This document shows positions 34,730 to 44,296 of a DNA stretch of 64,000 nt, piece by piece (positions within the stretch are counted from its first letter, which is position 1; each line of letters begins with the position of its first letter). Made by a program: the position numbers and the translations under genes. Source of the stretch: Streptomyces sp. DH5 (lineage in GTDB: Bacteria > Actinomycetota > Actinomycetes > Streptomycetales > Streptomycetaceae); assembly GCF_020873915.1 (NCBI RefSeq), contig NZ_JAHWGP010000008.1, forward strand, positions 1 to 64,000. Direction: 5' to 3'. Below the pieces are notes generated by a model that saw only the letters and a program-made list of their open reading frames with translations, had not been told where the DNA came from and made no database searches.

Positions 34730-35785
34730 ATGCAGCTAGGGATCAACCTCGGCTACTGGGGCGCCGGAATGGACGCGGACAACCTCGCCGTGGCCCAGGA
34801 AGCCGACCGCCTCGGATACGCGGTCTGCTGGGCCGCGGAGGCCTACGGCTCCGACGCCGCCACGGTCCTCGCCTGGGTGGCCGCCCAGACCGAGCGCATC
34901 GACGTCGGCTCCGCCATCTTCCAGATCCCCGCCCGCCAGCCCGCGATGACCGCGATGACCGCGGCCACCCTCGACTCCCTCTCCGGCGGCCGTTTCCGCC
35001 TGGGCCTCGGTGTCTCCGGCCCCCAGGTCTCGGAAGGCTGGTACGGCGTCAAGTTCGACAAGCCCCTCGCCCGCACCCGCGAGTACGTCGAGATCATCCG
35101 CAAGGCCATGACCCGGGAGCGCCTCTCCTACGAGGGCGAGCACTGGACCCTCCCCCTCCCGGGCGGCCCCGGCAAGCCCATCAAGCTCACCGTGCACCCC
35201 GAGCGCGAGCACATCCCCCTCTACATCGCCGCGATCGGCCCGAAGAACCTCGAGCAGACCGGCGAGATCGCCGACGGCGCGCTGTTGATCTTCCCCTCGG
35301 CCGACCACCTCGAGGACACCGCCGTCCAGCACATCCGTGCCGGCCGCGAGAAGGCGGGCAAGACCCTCGACGGCTTCGACATCTGCCCCACGCTCCCCCT
35401 CGCCGTCGGCGACGACAAGGACGTCGCCACCCTCGCCGACACCTTCCGCCCCTACACCGCGCTGTACGTCGGCGGCATGGGCAGCCGCAAGCAGAACTTC
35501 TACAACCAGCTCGCCCGGCGCATGGGCTACGAGCGGGAGGCCGCCGAGATCCAGGACAAGTACCTGTCCGGCGACAAGCAGGGCGCCGCCGCCGCGGTCC
35601 CGCACGACCTGATCGACAAGACGACTCTGCTCGGCTCGGTCGACCGGATCGCCGACCGTATGAAGGCCTACGCCGCCGCCGGAGTCACCACCCTCACCCT
35701 CGCGCCGGCCGGCTTCACGCTCGACGAGCGCCTCGCCTCCCTGCGCGCCGGCACCGAAGCGATGGAGCGCGCGGGCCTGGCCTGA
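34730..35785 (+). CDS. F420-dependent LLM-class oxidoreductase
   Basis: Luciferase-like TIM-barrel enzyme of 351 aa using F420 or FMN. Typical features: MQLGINLGYWGAGMDADN start, EADRLGYAVCWAAEAYGSDA, TERIDVGSAIFQIPARQPAMTAM, LSGGRFRLGLGVSGPQVSEGWYG, IPLYIAAIGPKNLEQTGEIADG. These match the mycobacterial-type F420-dependent subgroup common in actinobacteria. GGGGAGTCGGTC precedes ATG 34730. Monocistronic. Substrate unknown. Confidence 0.88.
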   Translation: MQLGINLGYWGAGMDADNLAVAQEADRLGYAVCWAAEAYGSDAATVLAWVAAQTERIDVGSAIFQIPARQPAMTAMTAATLDSLSGGRFRLGLGVSGPQVSEGWYGVKFDKPLARTREYVEIIRKAMTRERLSYEGEHWTLPLPGGPGKPIKLTVHPEREHIPLYIAAIGPKNLEQTGEIADGALLIFPSADHLEDTAVQHIRAGREKAGKTLDGFDICPTLPLAVGDDKDVATLADTFRPYTALYVGGMGSRKQNFYNQLARRMGYEREAAEIQDKYLSGDKQGAAAAVPHDLIDKTTLLGSVDRIADRMKAYAAAGVTTLTLAPAGFTLDERLASLRAGTEAMERAGLA

Positions 35786-35852
35786 CACCTCAGCGGCCGT
35801 GGCGGAGACTCGGGGGCCGCCCCGCCACGGCCATCACCCTCGACAACGCCCC

Positions 35853-35888
35853 CACGTCTCCACGTCTCCACGTCTCCACGTCTCCACG
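35853..35888. repeat. 8-bp tandem repeat CACGTCTC
   Basis: Four perfect copies of CACGTCTC starting at 35853, 35861, 35869 and 35877 plus a half copy, in the leader region between the LLM oxidoreductase and the ferritin-like gene. Such an array can slip in replication. Confidence 0.9.
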
Positions 35889-36035
35889 GTCACGCCCTGC
35901 GTACCCCCACGCGTACTCCTTTCGGCGGAGTTGTCCGACTCGCCGGTTGCCGCACCCGCCTCCGCGCACTTGACTCTTTCTTTGCGGAACTGCAGTAAGT
36001 GCGGCACCGCAGAAGCCCGCGGAGAGGTGGCCCTC

Positions 36036-36824
36036 ATGCTTTCGGCGAAGAGCCTGTTCCAGGAGATCCTCGACCACGACGTGTCGTTCGCGTTGTTCTG
36101 CTCGATCGCCGCCAGCGGCGAGTCGCAGGGCGGCTGGGAGAACGCCCGCATCGCGGCGCTGGTCCCGGAGACCCGGCGTGACCTCGCCCCCAAGATCACC
36201 AGGCACGGCGCCGACGAGGACAAGCACGGCAGGATCTTCGACGCGTTGCTCAAGAAGCGCGGTCTGGACCCCGTCCCCGTCCCCCCGGACACCGACTACA
36301 CGGTGCTCCTGGAGCGGAACGGCATCGGTCTGGCCCACGACAAGCTCAAGCGCGACGAGCCGCTCACGGTCGAGGACATCGTGACCTACCTCGCCCACAG
36401 CAGGGTCACCGAACAACGTGCCTCGGAGCAGATGGAACTGCTCCGCAAGCACTTCGCCGACCACCCCGACCTCGGTCGCGCGGTGAAGATGATCTCCAAC
36501 GACGAGGACAACCACCTCGCCTACTGCCATGAGGAACTGCTGCGCTTCGCGTACGCGGGCCACGGGCGGGCCATCCAGCGCACCCTGCGCGAGTACGCGC
36601 TGGCGGAGATCCGCGTCTACCGGGACGTCAGCCTCGCGGTGATGGCCCACATGGGCCGCATCCTGAACTGGCCCAGGCCCAAGGCCGCGGTCCTCGCGGC
36701 GGGCATCCACGCGGTCTACGCCTACGAACGTCTGGGGGGCTGGCGCCGCATGGTCTCCCTGCGCATGCCCGAGCGCCGCGACGCGCTGTCCGGCCCGGCG
36801 GCCCCGGAGCCGGAGGCGGCCTGA
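36036..36824 (+). CDS. Ferritin-like domain protein
   Basis: Predicted di-iron four-helix-bundle protein of 262 aa. Candidate metal ligands are in TRHGADEDKHGRIF (Glu and His) and ISNDEDNHLAYCHEELL (Glu and His), with further Glu in RVTEQRASEQMELL. No signal peptide or heme motif. GGAGAGG lies 8 nt before ATG 36036. Function unknown; in this fold, iron storage, oxidase or hydroxylase roles all occur. The CorA gene is convergent. Confidence 0.75.
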   Translation: MLSAKSLFQEILDHDVSFALFCSIAASGESQGGWENARIAALVPETRRDLAPKITRHGADEDKHGRIFDALLKKRGLDPVPVPPDTDYTVLLERNGIGLAHDKLKRDEPLTVEDIVTYLAHSRVTEQRASEQMELLRKHFADHPDLGRAVKMISNDEDNHLAYCHEELLRFAYAGHGRAIQRTLREYALAEIRVYRDVSLAVMAHMGRILNWPRPKAAVLAAGIHAVYAYERLGGWRRMVSLRMPERRDALSGPAAPEPEAA

Positions 36825-36873
36825 CCACCCGCCGTCACGCGTCACCTGCCCGCCGTCCGCGCCCCCACCGGCC

Positions 36874-37869
36874 CTACATCCACCCCCGCCGCTTGAACAT
36901 CCGGTACAGCAGCACCTCCAGCAGACCCATCGCCACGATCACCACCGGATACGACCACTCCCACCGCAGCTCCGGCATGTGCTCGAAGTTCATCCCGTAG
37001 ATCCCGGCGATCATCGTCGGGACCACGGCCATGGCAGCCCAGGCGGAGATCTTCCGCATGTCGTCGTTCTGCTGCACGCCCACCTGGGCGAGATGTGCCG
37101 AGAGGACGTCCGAGACCAGCCGGTCCAGCCCTTCCACGGACTCGTTGACCCGGGTGAGGTGGTCGTGCACGTCACGGAAGTAGGGCCGCGCCCCGTCCTC
37201 CACGAACGGAACCTTGCCCCCGTACGTGCCGACCCCCGCCAGCCGGGCCATCGGCGGTGTCAGCGGCCCGGTGGCCCGGCGGAACTCCAGGATCTGCCGC
37301 TTGAAGTTGTAGATCCGGGACGCGGTGCCCCGCGAATCGCCGGCATCGGGGGTGAAGACCTCGGTCTCCAGCTCCTCCAGGTCGGTCTGCAACTCGGTCG
37401 CCACGGCGAGGTAGTGGTCGACGACGGCGTCGGCGACCGCGTAGAGCACGGAGGTCGCCCCCTCGCCCAGCAGCTCGGTCTCCCGCTCGAGCCGGTCGCG
37501 CACCGCGTCCAGCGGGGCGCCCTCCCCGTGCCGCACGCTCACCGCGAACGAGTCGCCGAGGAAGATCATGATCTCGCCGGAGGAGACGGTGTCGGTGCGC
37601 GGCTCGTACACCACGGGTTTGAGGACCACGAAGAGCGAGTCGTCGTACACCTCCAGCTTGGGGCGCTGATGGGCTTTGAGGGCGTCCTCCACCGCCAGCG
37701 GATGCAGCCCGAACTCCTCCGCCACCAGGTCGAACTCCTCCGCCGACGGCTCATGCAGCCCGATCCAGACGAAGCCCCCCCTCGACCGCGCCTCGTCCAG
37801 CGCGTCGGAGAAGTCGCGGGGACCCTCCGACCGTCGTCCCTCCCGGTAGATGGCACAGTCGACGATCAC
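36874..37869 (-). CDS. corA: CorA-type Mg2+/Co2+ channel
   Basis: Membrane channel for divalent cations; 331 aa from GTG 37869 or 357 aa from an upstream in-frame ATG at 37947. Large cytoplasmic domain, then two C-terminal helices with the signature YGMNF (GMN filter) followed by HMPELRWEWSYP and a basic end FKRRGWM. GTG 37869 has GGGAG about 10 nt upstream, which I prefer. Divergent from the phosphatase gene. Confidence 0.92.
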   Translation of the reverse strand: MIVDCAIYREGRRSEGPRDFSDALDEARSRGGFVWIGLHEPSAEEFDLVAEEFGLHPLAVEDALKAHQRPKLEVYDDSLFVVLKPVVYEPRTDTVSSGEIMIFLGDSFAVSVRHGEGAPLDAVRDRLERETELLGEGATSVLYAVADAVVDHYLAVATELQTDLEELETEVFTPDAGDSRGTASRIYNFKRQILEFRRATGPLTPPMARLAGVGTYGGKVPFVEDGARPYFRDVHDHLTRVNESVEGLDRLVSDVLSAHLAQVGVQQNDDMRKISAWAAMAVVPTMIAGIYGMNFEHMPELRWEWSYPVVIVAMGLLEVLLYRMFKRRGWM

Positions 37870-37902
37870 GAAGCGTGTTCTCCCTTCACCTCGCGGATTC
37901 CC

Positions 37903-37975
37903 GTTCCGCAGGAACCGTCCCGCGTCCCCGTCCCGCATCACCGTCACGGATTCCCGTCACGGATTCCCGTTCCGG
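37903..37975. repeat. Short direct repeats CACGGATTCCCGT
   Basis: CACGGATTCCCGT occurs twice in tandem (near 37946 and 37959), and GGATTCCCGTTCCG occurs at both ends of the stretch, between the divergent corA and phosphatase genes. It overlaps the longer possible start of CorA. Confidence 0.6.
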
Positions 37976-38010
37976 ACGTGGCGCATACCCGTACGCCTAC
38001 CCTGGGCCCC

Positions 38011-38697
38011 ATGCCCACGTTGCTACTGGTCCGGCACGGACGATCCACCGCCAACACCGAGGGACTGCTCGCCGGCCGGACGCCCGGCGTGGCCCTCGAC
38101 GACCGCGGGGCCGCACAGGCCGCCGCACTGCCCGGACGGCTCGCCGCGCTGCCGCTGGCCGAGATCGTCTCCAGCCCCCTCCTGCGCTGCCAGGAGACGA
38201 TCCGGCCGCTGCTCGACGCCCGCCCCGGTCTCACCGCGCACACCGACGAGCGCGTCAACGAGTGCGACTACGGCGACTGGACGGGCCGCAAGCTCGACGA
38301 ACTCAAGGACGAGCCCCTCATGGACGTCGTGCAGGCGCACCCTTCCGCGGCGGCGTTCCCCGGCGGGGAGTCGATGCGGGCGATGCAGACACGCGCCGCC
38401 GAAGCGGTGCGCGAGTGGAACGCACGCGTGGAGCGCGATCACGGCGCCGACGCCGTCTATCTCATGTGCTCGCACGGCGACGTCATCAAGTCCCTCGTCG
38501 CGGAGGCACTCGGACTTCATCTCGACCTCTTCCAGCGCGTTTCCGTCGAACCGTGTTCCGTCACCGCGATCCGGTACACCCGGCTGCGCCCCTTTCTCCT
38601 CCGGCTCGGCGACACCGGTGACTTCGCGTCCCTGGCGCCGCGCGAGGCGGAGCCCGCCGACGACGCCACGGTCGGGGGCGACGCGGGCGCACCGTGA
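38011..38697 (+). CDS. Histidine phosphatase (MSMEG_4193 type)
   Basis: Phosphoglycerate-mutase-like phosphatase of 228 aa. Catalytic RHGRSTAN (phospho-His at about residue 9), second-shell SSPLLRC and SHGDVIKS (second His). It belongs to an actinobacterial subgroup found beside mshC. First gene of a likely operon: phosphatase, DUF3090, SCO1664-type protein, mshC. ATG 38011. Physiological substrate unknown; a mycothiol-pathway phosphate (such as inositol phosphate derivatives) is an inference from position only. Confidence 0.88.
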   Translation: MPTLLLVRHGRSTANTEGLLAGRTPGVALDDRGAAQAAALPGRLAALPLAEIVSSPLLRCQETIRPLLDARPGLTAHTDERVNECDYGDWTGRKLDELKDEPLMDVVQAHPSAAAFPGGESMRAMQTRAAEAVREWNARVERDHGADAVYLMCSHGDVIKSLVAEALGLHLDLFQRVSVEPCSVTAIRYTRLRPFLLRLGDTGDFASLAPREAEPADDATVGGDAGAP

Positions 38698-38798
38698 TCG
38701 TCGGCCGCAGTAGGGTGAAGCGACCGCAGCAGTGCGGTTCCGGTCCGGACCGCCGTGAACAGTCCGCCCGTTCCCACGACTCTCAATGGAGACAGGAC

Positions 38799-39389
38799 GT
38801 GTCCCGTCAGGTGTTCCTCTACGACCAACCGGAACGTTTCGTGGCCGGTACGGTCGGACTGCCAGGGCGCCGTACGTTCTTCCTCCAGGCTTCCGCCGGC
38901 TCCCGGGTGACCAGCGTGGCCCTGGAGAAGACCCAGGTCGCCGCCCTCGCCGAGCGCATGGACGAACTGCTCGACGAGGTCGTACGCCGAAGCGGCGGCA
39001 GCGCCGCGGTGCCCGCGATGGCGCCGGCCGAGGTGGCCGACACGGCCCCGCTGGAGACCCCCGTGGAGGAGGAGTTCCGGGTCGGCACGATGGCGCTCGC
39101 CTGGGACGGTGAGGACCAGTGCATGGTCGTCGAGGCGCAGGCGCTGGTCGAACTGGACGCCGAGTCCGAGGAGGACCTCGCCGAGGCCGAGGAGCGGCTG
39201 CTCCAGGACGAGGAGAACGGGCCTCCGATGCTGCGTGTCCGCCTCACCGGCACGCAGGCACGCGCCTTCGCCAAGCGGGCGCTGGACGTCGTCAACGCGG
39301 GGCGGCCGCCGTGTCCGCTGTGCAGTCTCCCGCTCGACCCGGAGGGACACGTATGTCCGCGCCAGAACGGATACCGTCGCGGAGCGTGA
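38799..39389 (+). CDS. DUF3090 family protein
   Basis: Conserved actinobacterial protein of 196 aa, function unknown. The core starts SRQVFLYDQPERFVAGTVGLPGRRTFFLQA and ends with a zinc-ribbon-like CPLCSLPLDPEGHVCPR. The middle is strongly acidic (DAESEEDLAEAEERLLQDEE). GTG 38799 is preceded by GGAGACAGGAC. It overlaps the start of the next gene (39353) by 37 nt, so the two are coupled. Members of this family repeatedly neighbour mshC. Confidence 0.88.
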   Translation: MSRQVFLYDQPERFVAGTVGLPGRRTFFLQASAGSRVTSVALEKTQVAALAERMDELLDEVVRRSGGSAAVPAMAPAEVADTAPLETPVEEEFRVGTMALAWDGEDQCMVVEAQALVELDAESEEDLAEAEERLLQDEENGPPMLRVRLTGTQARAFAKRALDVVNAGRPPCPLCSLPLDPEGHVCPRQNGYRRGA

Positions 39390-40186
39390 CGACCGCCGAC
39401 CCGGCCGCCGCCGAGCTGCTCGCCCGGGGCGAGCTGACCGTGCGTGGACGCATCCGTGAGGCGTCGAACGCGGCGCTGTACTGCACCGTCAGCCACGAGG
39501 GACGCGAGGCGGCCTGCGTGTACAAGCCGGTCGCGGGGGAGCGGCCCCTGTGGGACTTCCCCGACGGGACGCTCGCCGGGCGTGAGGCCGCCGCGTACGA
39601 GGTCTCGCAGGCGACCGGCTGGGGGCTGGTGCCCCCCACCGTGCTGCGGGACGGCCCGTACGGCGAGGGCATGTGCCAGCTGTGGATCGAGACGGCCCCC
39701 GGCGCGGAACTCCTCGCCCTGGTGGACGGCGAGGAGCCCGGGCCCGGCTGGAAGGCGATCGGTTTCGTGGAGGCGGACGAGGGCCGCACCGCGCTGCTGG
39801 TGCACGCCGACGACGAGCGGCTGCGCCGGCTGGCCGTGCTCGACGCGGTGATCAACAACGCCGACCGCAAGGGCGGACACCTGCTGCCCACCGCCGAGGG
39901 AGGGCTGTACGGCATCGACCACGGGGTCACCTTCAACGCCGAGGACAAGCTGCGCACGCTGCTGTGGGGCTGGGCGGGGGAGCCGCTGACGGGAGAGGCC
40001 GTCGGTGTCCTCGAGGCCCTGAGGAGCGCGCTGACGGCCACGGGCCCGCTCACCGCCGCCCTGACCCCCCTGATCACCCCCGCGGAGATCGACGCCACCC
40101 GCGCCCGCGTCGAGTCCCTGCTCACCACGGGCGTCCACCCGCGGCCCGGAACGGAATGGCCGGCCATCCCCTGGCCGCCCGTCTGA
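39353..40186 (+). CDS. SCO1664-type kinase-fold protein
   Basis: Actinobacterial protein of 277 aa with a PI3/PI4-kinase- or HipA-like fold. Lys in VYKPVAGERPLWDFP would bind ATP; LDAVINNADRKGGHLL is the catalytic loop (Asp and Asn, Asp-Arg) and YGIDHGVTF is the metal-binding DFG-equivalent (DHG). Kinase activity is therefore plausible but unproven. ATG 39353 lies inside the end of the DUF3090 gene. mshC follows after 186 nt. Confidence 0.85.
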   Translation: MSAPERIPSRSVTTADPAAAELLARGELTVRGRIREASNAALYCTVSHEGREAACVYKPVAGERPLWDFPDGTLAGREAAAYEVSQATGWGLVPPTVLRDGPYGEGMCQLWIETAPGAELLALVDGEEPGPGWKAIGFVEADEGRTALLVHADDERLRRLAVLDAVINNADRKGGHLLPTAEGGLYGIDHGVTFNAEDKLRTLLWGWAGEPLTGEAVGVLEALRSALTATGPLTAALTPLITPAEIDATRARVESLLTTGVHPRPGTEWPAIPWPPV

Positions 40187-40372
40187 CCGCCGGGGGACCG
40201 CCGCGGGGCCGGCGACCGGCACGGGAGCGCCGCAGGACCGCGGCGGAGCCGCCACGGAACCGCCACAGGATCCTGCGGAACGCATGCCGGGCGGGGTGCG
40301 CAAGAGCGCCTTCCCGGCCATCCGGCCCGCTCCGGTTCGTATCCGGAACTCCGGTCCGGTTACGCTCATGAC

Positions 40373-41602
40373 ATGCATGCCTGGCCCGCTTCCGAGGTCC
40401 CCGCCCTGCCCGGTCAGGGCCGCGACCTGAGGATCCACGACACCGCGACCGGTGGCCTGACCGCCCCGGACCCCGGTCCCGTCGCCCGTATCTACGTGTG
40501 CGGCATCACCCCCTATGACGCCACCCACATCGGACACGCGGCGACCTACAACGCGTTCGACCTGGTGCAGCGCGTGTGGCTCGACACCAAGCGGCAGGTG
40601 CACTACGTCCAGAACGTCACCGACGTCGACGATCCGCTGCTGGAGCGGGCCGAACGGGACGGCATCGAGTGGACCGCGCTCGCCGAGCGCGAGACCGCGC
40701 TGTTCCGTGAGGACATGACGGCCCTGCGGATGCTGCCCCCGCGGCACTACACAGGAGCCGTGGAGGCGATACCCGGTATCGTCCCGATCGTCGAACGGCT
40801 GCGTGAACTCGGCGCCACCTACGAGATCGACGGCGACATCTACTTCTCCGTCGAGTCAGACCGGCACTTCGGCCAGGTCTCGCACCTGGACGCCGCCGCC
40901 ATGCGGCTGCTGTCCGCCGAACGCGGCGGCGACCCGGAGCGTCCGGGCAAGAAGAACCCCGTCGATCCGATGCTCTGGACGGCCGCGCGTGCGGGCGAGC
41001 CGAGCTGGGACGGTGGTTCGCTCGGCCGGGGCCGCCCCGGCTGGCACATCGAGTGCGTGGCCATCGCCCTCGACCACCTCGGCATGGGCTTCGACATCCA
41101 GGGCGGCGGCTCCGACCTGGTCTTCCCGCACCACGAGATGGGCGCCTCCCACGCCCAGGTGCTCACCGGCGAGTTCCCCATGGCCAAGGCGTACGTCCAC
41201 GCCGGCATGGTGTCCCTGCACGGCGAGAAGATGTCCAAGTCCAAGGGCAACCTGGTGTTCGTGTCGCAGCTGCGGCGTGACGGCGTGGACCCGGCGGCGA
41301 TCCGGCTGGCGCTGCTCGCCCACCACTACCGCGCCGACTGGGAGTGGACCGACCAGGTCCTCCAGGACGCCGTGACCCGGCTGGAGCACTGGCGGGCCGC
41401 GGTCTCCCGCCCCGACGGCCCGCCCGCCGACGCCCTGGTCGAGGAGATCCGCGAAGCCCTGGCCAACGACCTGGACGCGCCGGCGGCGCTGGCGGCCGTC
41501 GACCGCTGGACGCTCCTCCAGGAGGAGAGCGGCGGTACGGACACCGGCGCGCCCGGCGTCGTCTCCCGCGCGGTGGACGCGCTGCTCGGCGTGGCGCTGT
41601 AG
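40373..41602 (+). CDS. mshC: L-cysteine:1D-myo-inositol 2-amino-2-deoxy-alpha-D-glucopyranoside ligase
   Basis: Joins cysteine to GlcN-inositol in mycothiol synthesis, the third step, using ATP. The 409 aa protein is a class I cysteinyl-tRNA-synthetase paralogue: [15 protein letters not shown] (zinc Cys and HIGH-like), KMSKSKGN (KMSKS), and [12 protein letters not shown] (zinc His). It stops where the anticodon-binding part of a true CysRS would begin (CysRS is about 460 aa or more). ATG 40373; a strong terminator follows. Mycothiol replaces glutathione in these bacteria. Confidence 0.96.
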   Translation: MHAWPASEVPALPGQGRDLRIHDTATGGLTAPDPGPVARIYVCGITPYDATHIGHAATYNAFDLVQRVWLDTKRQVHYVQNVTDVDDPLLERAERDGIEWTALAERETALFREDMTALRMLPPRHYTGAVEAIPGIVPIVERLRELGATYEIDGDIYFSVESDRHFGQVSHLDAAAMRLLSAERGGDPERPGKKNPVDPMLWTAARAGEPSWDGGSLGRGRPGWHIECVAIALDHLGMGFDIQGGGSDLVFPHHEMGASHAQVLTGEFPMAKAYVHAGMVSLHGEKMSKSKGNLVFVSQLRRDGVDPAAIRLALLAHHYRADWEWTDQVLQDAVTRLEHWRAAVSRPDGPPADALVEEIREALANDLDAPAALAAVDRWTLLQEESGGTDTGAPGVVSRAVDALLGVAL

Positions 41603-41623
41603 GACGGCGGGGACGAGAAACGC

Positions 41624-41663
41624 GTGAAGGGCGCCCCTCCCGGCCGGGAGGGGCGCCCTTCAC
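41624..41663. terminator. Perfect 40-nt palindrome between mshC and PAC2 genes
   Basis: GTGAAGGGCGCCCCTCCCGG followed by its exact reverse complement: a 20-bp inverted repeat with no loop. It sits between convergent stops at 41602 and 41669, so it can terminate both. Confidence 0.9.
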
Positions 41664-41668
41664 GCCGC

Positions 41669-42655
41669 TCAGTCCTCCGACGACTCCTCGCCGTCCGAGT
41701 CGGCCTCCGGCTTCGGCGGCTTGGCCGGCCGGGCCCGGCCGCCGGGAGTGTCCCGCCGGTAGGGCGGACCGTCCGAACCGTCCGCCGTCGCGTGCCCGCC
41801 GGGCGGGCCCGACACTCCGTCACGCCGCCGCAGGTAGCGCTCGAACTCGCGGGCGATCGCCTCGCCGGACGCCTCCGGCAGCTCGGCGGTGTCCCGGGCT
41901 TCCTCCAGCGTCTGCACGTACTCGGCCACCTCGGTGTCCTCCGCGGCCAGTTGGTCCACGCCCACCTGCCAGGCACGCGCGTCCTCGGGCAGTTCGCCGA
42001 GCGGGATCCGCACGTCGATGAGGTCCTCCAGGCGGTTGAGGAGGGCCAAGGTGGCCTTCGGGTTGGGCGGCTGCGACACGTAGTGCGGGACCGCCGCCCA
42101 CAGCGACACGGCGGGTACGCCCGCGTGGGTGCACGCCTCCTGGAGGATGCCGACGATGCCCGTGGGCCCCTCGTACTTGGTCTCCTCCAGGTCCATGCGG
42201 CGGGCCAGGTCCGGGTCGGACGTGGTCCCGCTGATCGGGACCGGACGGGTGTGCGGGGTGTCACCGAGCAGCGCACCCAGGACGACCACCAGTTCCACAC
42301 CCAGTTCGTGCGCGAAACCGAGGATCTCGTTGCAGAACGACCGCCACCGCATGGACGGTTCGATGCCGCGCACCAGCACCAGGTCGCGCGGCTTGTCGCC
42401 GCCGACCCGGACCACCGACAACCGTGTCGTGGGCCAGGTGATCTTGCGGACCCCGCCGTCCATGAACACCGTGGGGCGGTTCACCTGGAAGTCGTAGTAG
42501 TCCTCGGCGTCCAGCGCCGCGAACACCTCGCCCTTCCACTCCCTGTCCAGATGCGCGACCGCGGTGGAGGCTGCGTCACCGGCATCGTTCCAGCCTTCGA
42601 ACGCGGCCACCATGACCGGGTCGACCAGCTCGGGAACCCCCTCGAGCTCGATCAC
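41669..42655 (-). CDS. PAC2 family protein
   Basis: Conserved protein of 328 aa with the PAC2 (proteasome assembly chaperone 2-like) fold: DPVMVAAFEGWNDAGDAASTAVAHL, FVNRP-type region DFQVNRPTVFMDGGVRKITWP, VLVRGIEPSMRW and ALLGDTPHTRPVPISG. The last 60 residues are disordered and acidic. GTG 42655 has AAGGAGG 7 nt upstream. Convergent with mshC. Streptomycetes have a 20S proteasome, encoded beside arc, but PAC2-proteasome interaction in bacteria is not established. Confidence 0.87.
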   Translation of the reverse strand: MIELEGVPELVDPVMVAAFEGWNDAGDAASTAVAHLDREWKGEVFAALDAEDYYDFQVNRPTVFMDGGVRKITWPTTRLSVVRVGGDKPRDLVLVRGIEPSMRWRSFCNEILGFAHELGVELVVVLGALLGDTPHTRPVPISGTTSDPDLARRMDLEETKYEGPTGIVGILQEACTHAGVPAVSLWAAVPHYVSQPPNPKATLALLNRLEDLIDVRIPLGELPEDARAWQVGVDQLAAEDTEVAEYVQTLEEARDTAELPEASGEAIAREFERYLRRRDGVSGPPGGHATADGSDGPPYRRDTPGGRARPAKPPKPEADSDGEESSED

Positions 42656-42829
42656 CCAGCGCCTCCTTCCGACGTGCCCTCGCGTACGTCCCAACCTTAC
42701 GGCGTGCCCGTGCGGACGCCCGCAGCCCCCCGCAGCCCCCCCCCCGCACGGGGGAGTGCCCCATCACTGCCCCTGCCGGACCCGGGGAAACACCCCCGGT
42801 GTCACCGGCCCGGGTGCCGGAGGCGTGGT

Positions 42830-43501
42830 TCACAGCGTGGAGCGCAGCCACTGCTCCACGCTCGCGATGTGCACCGTCGCCCAGGACCGCGCCGCCTCGG
42901 CGTCCCGGTCCCGCAGGGCGGCGAGGATCGCCCGGTGCTCGCGCAGGGTCCGGCCGACCGCGTCCTCCTGGGTGAGACCCCGCCAGATCCGGGCCCGGGT
43001 GGTGGGGCCGGACAGACCGTCGAGCAGGGAACACAGCACGGAGTTGCCGGAGCCGCTCACGATGCTCCGGTGGAACTCCAGATCGGCGGCGACCAGGTCC
43101 GCCACGGACGGATCGTCCCCCAGTTCATCCAACTGCCGCGACAGGGAGTCCAGTTGCTCCTCGCTGATCCGGGCGGCCGCGGCGGCCGTCGCGGCAGGCT
43201 CCAGGATCCGGCGCACGGCGAGGAACTCGAGCACCGTGTCGTCGCGGTGGAAGTCGACGACGAAACTCAGCGCCTCCAGCAGGAGCTGCGGATCCAGGCT
43301 GGTCACGTAAGTGCCGTCGCCCTGCCGCACGTCCAGGATGCGGATCAGCGACAGCGCCCGCACCGCCTCACGCAGGGAGTTGCGGGACAGCCCCAGCTCG
43401 GCGGCGAGTTCGCTCTCCTTGGGCAAACGGTCACCGGGACGCAGCGCACCCGAGACGATCATTCCCTTGATCTTCTCGATCGCCTCGTCGGTGACTGCCA
43501 T
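42830..43501 (-). CDS. FadR-type GntR-family regulator
   Basis: Regulator of 223 aa: winged helix KGMIVSGALRPGDRLPKESELAAELGLSRNSLREAVRALSLI at the N terminus, FCD ligand domain afterwards with DLEFHRSIVSGSGN and EHRAILAALRDRDAEAAR. ATG 43501. It lies between the PAC2 gene and the glycerol operon on the same strand as both, with about 830 nt of gene-free DNA upstream. Target and ligand unknown; sugar acids or fatty acids are usual for the subfamily. Confidence 0.87.
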   Translation of the reverse strand: MAVTDEAIEKIKGMIVSGALRPGDRLPKESELAAELGLSRNSLREAVRALSLIRILDVRQGDGTYVTSLDPQLLLEALSFVVDFHRDDTVLEFLAVRRILEPAATAAAAARISEEQLDSLSRQLDELGDDPSVADLVAADLEFHRSIVSGSGNSVLCSLLDGLSGPTTRARIWRGLTQEDAVGRTLREHRAILAALRDRDAEAARSWATVHIASVEQWLRSTL

Positions 43502-44296
43502 GACCGGCCTCCCACGGGCTCAGACGTCCGATGTATCCCGCCATTATGCGGCCCCGCCCATCCTGCCCACCCCGACCCCGAGCCGACGGCTCCACCCACT
43601 CCCTGGGGCGCGCAGCACCCCACGACCGGTTCCGGGAACGGCGGGAGGGCGCGGAGCCGGGAACGGTTCCGGTGGGCGGCCGCGCGGGCGGCGGCTCCCT
43701 GGGCCGGTGGCACGCGGGCCCCGGCCGTACGGGAGCCCCAGACGCGCGGGGCCGATGGTGGGGTGGTGGGGTCCGGCAGCGGCGGGACCGGGCCGGGCCG
43801 TGGGGGAGGTCTCCGGGCGGGCGCCTCGCGCGCGACGCCACCCCACGGGCCTCCGGCGTTTCGGCGGGCCCGGACGTGCGCCCCCCACCGCGGGTCTCCC
43901 GGGCAAGCGGCACGTATGGCGACGGCCACGGGGGAACGGAAACGCCGGGGCGGGGTCCCGGACGGGACCGGAGCCGGGGCGCGGGCGGACCGCGAGGCCG
44001 GGCACCGGGCCCCGTGACGGAGCCGGCGGTTGCCCGGATCCCGTCCCGGCGCCCTCCGCCTCACGACGGGCGACACCCGCGGAGCCGGCCCGGCCCCGGC
44101 GCACGCCACCGCCGGTCGGGACGACCCGCGGCTCAGGCCCCTCACGGTCGACGGCTCGGCGAGCCGCGCTGGGGGCCGGGCGGCGAAGTCGCCGGCAGGC
44201 CGGGCGGCCGACGCCGGCGGTGCCGGCGCGCCTCGTGCGGGATGTGAGACGCGAGAGGGGCGGCCCCGCCGGCGCGGAGCCGCCCCCGTCCCGCTC
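43502..44296. other. Gene-free GC-rich region
   Basis: About 800 nt with very high GC. Several long open frames exist on both strands but they lack ribosome binding sites, are Pro/Arg/Gly-rich in every frame and show no family features, so I call none. The promoter of the FadR-type gene lies at the left end. Confidence 0.55.

Noticed and set aside
43531-44247. Plus-strand open frame of 238 codons
   Set aside because: Pro/Arg/Gly-rich in every frame, no ribosome binding site and no recognisable domain.
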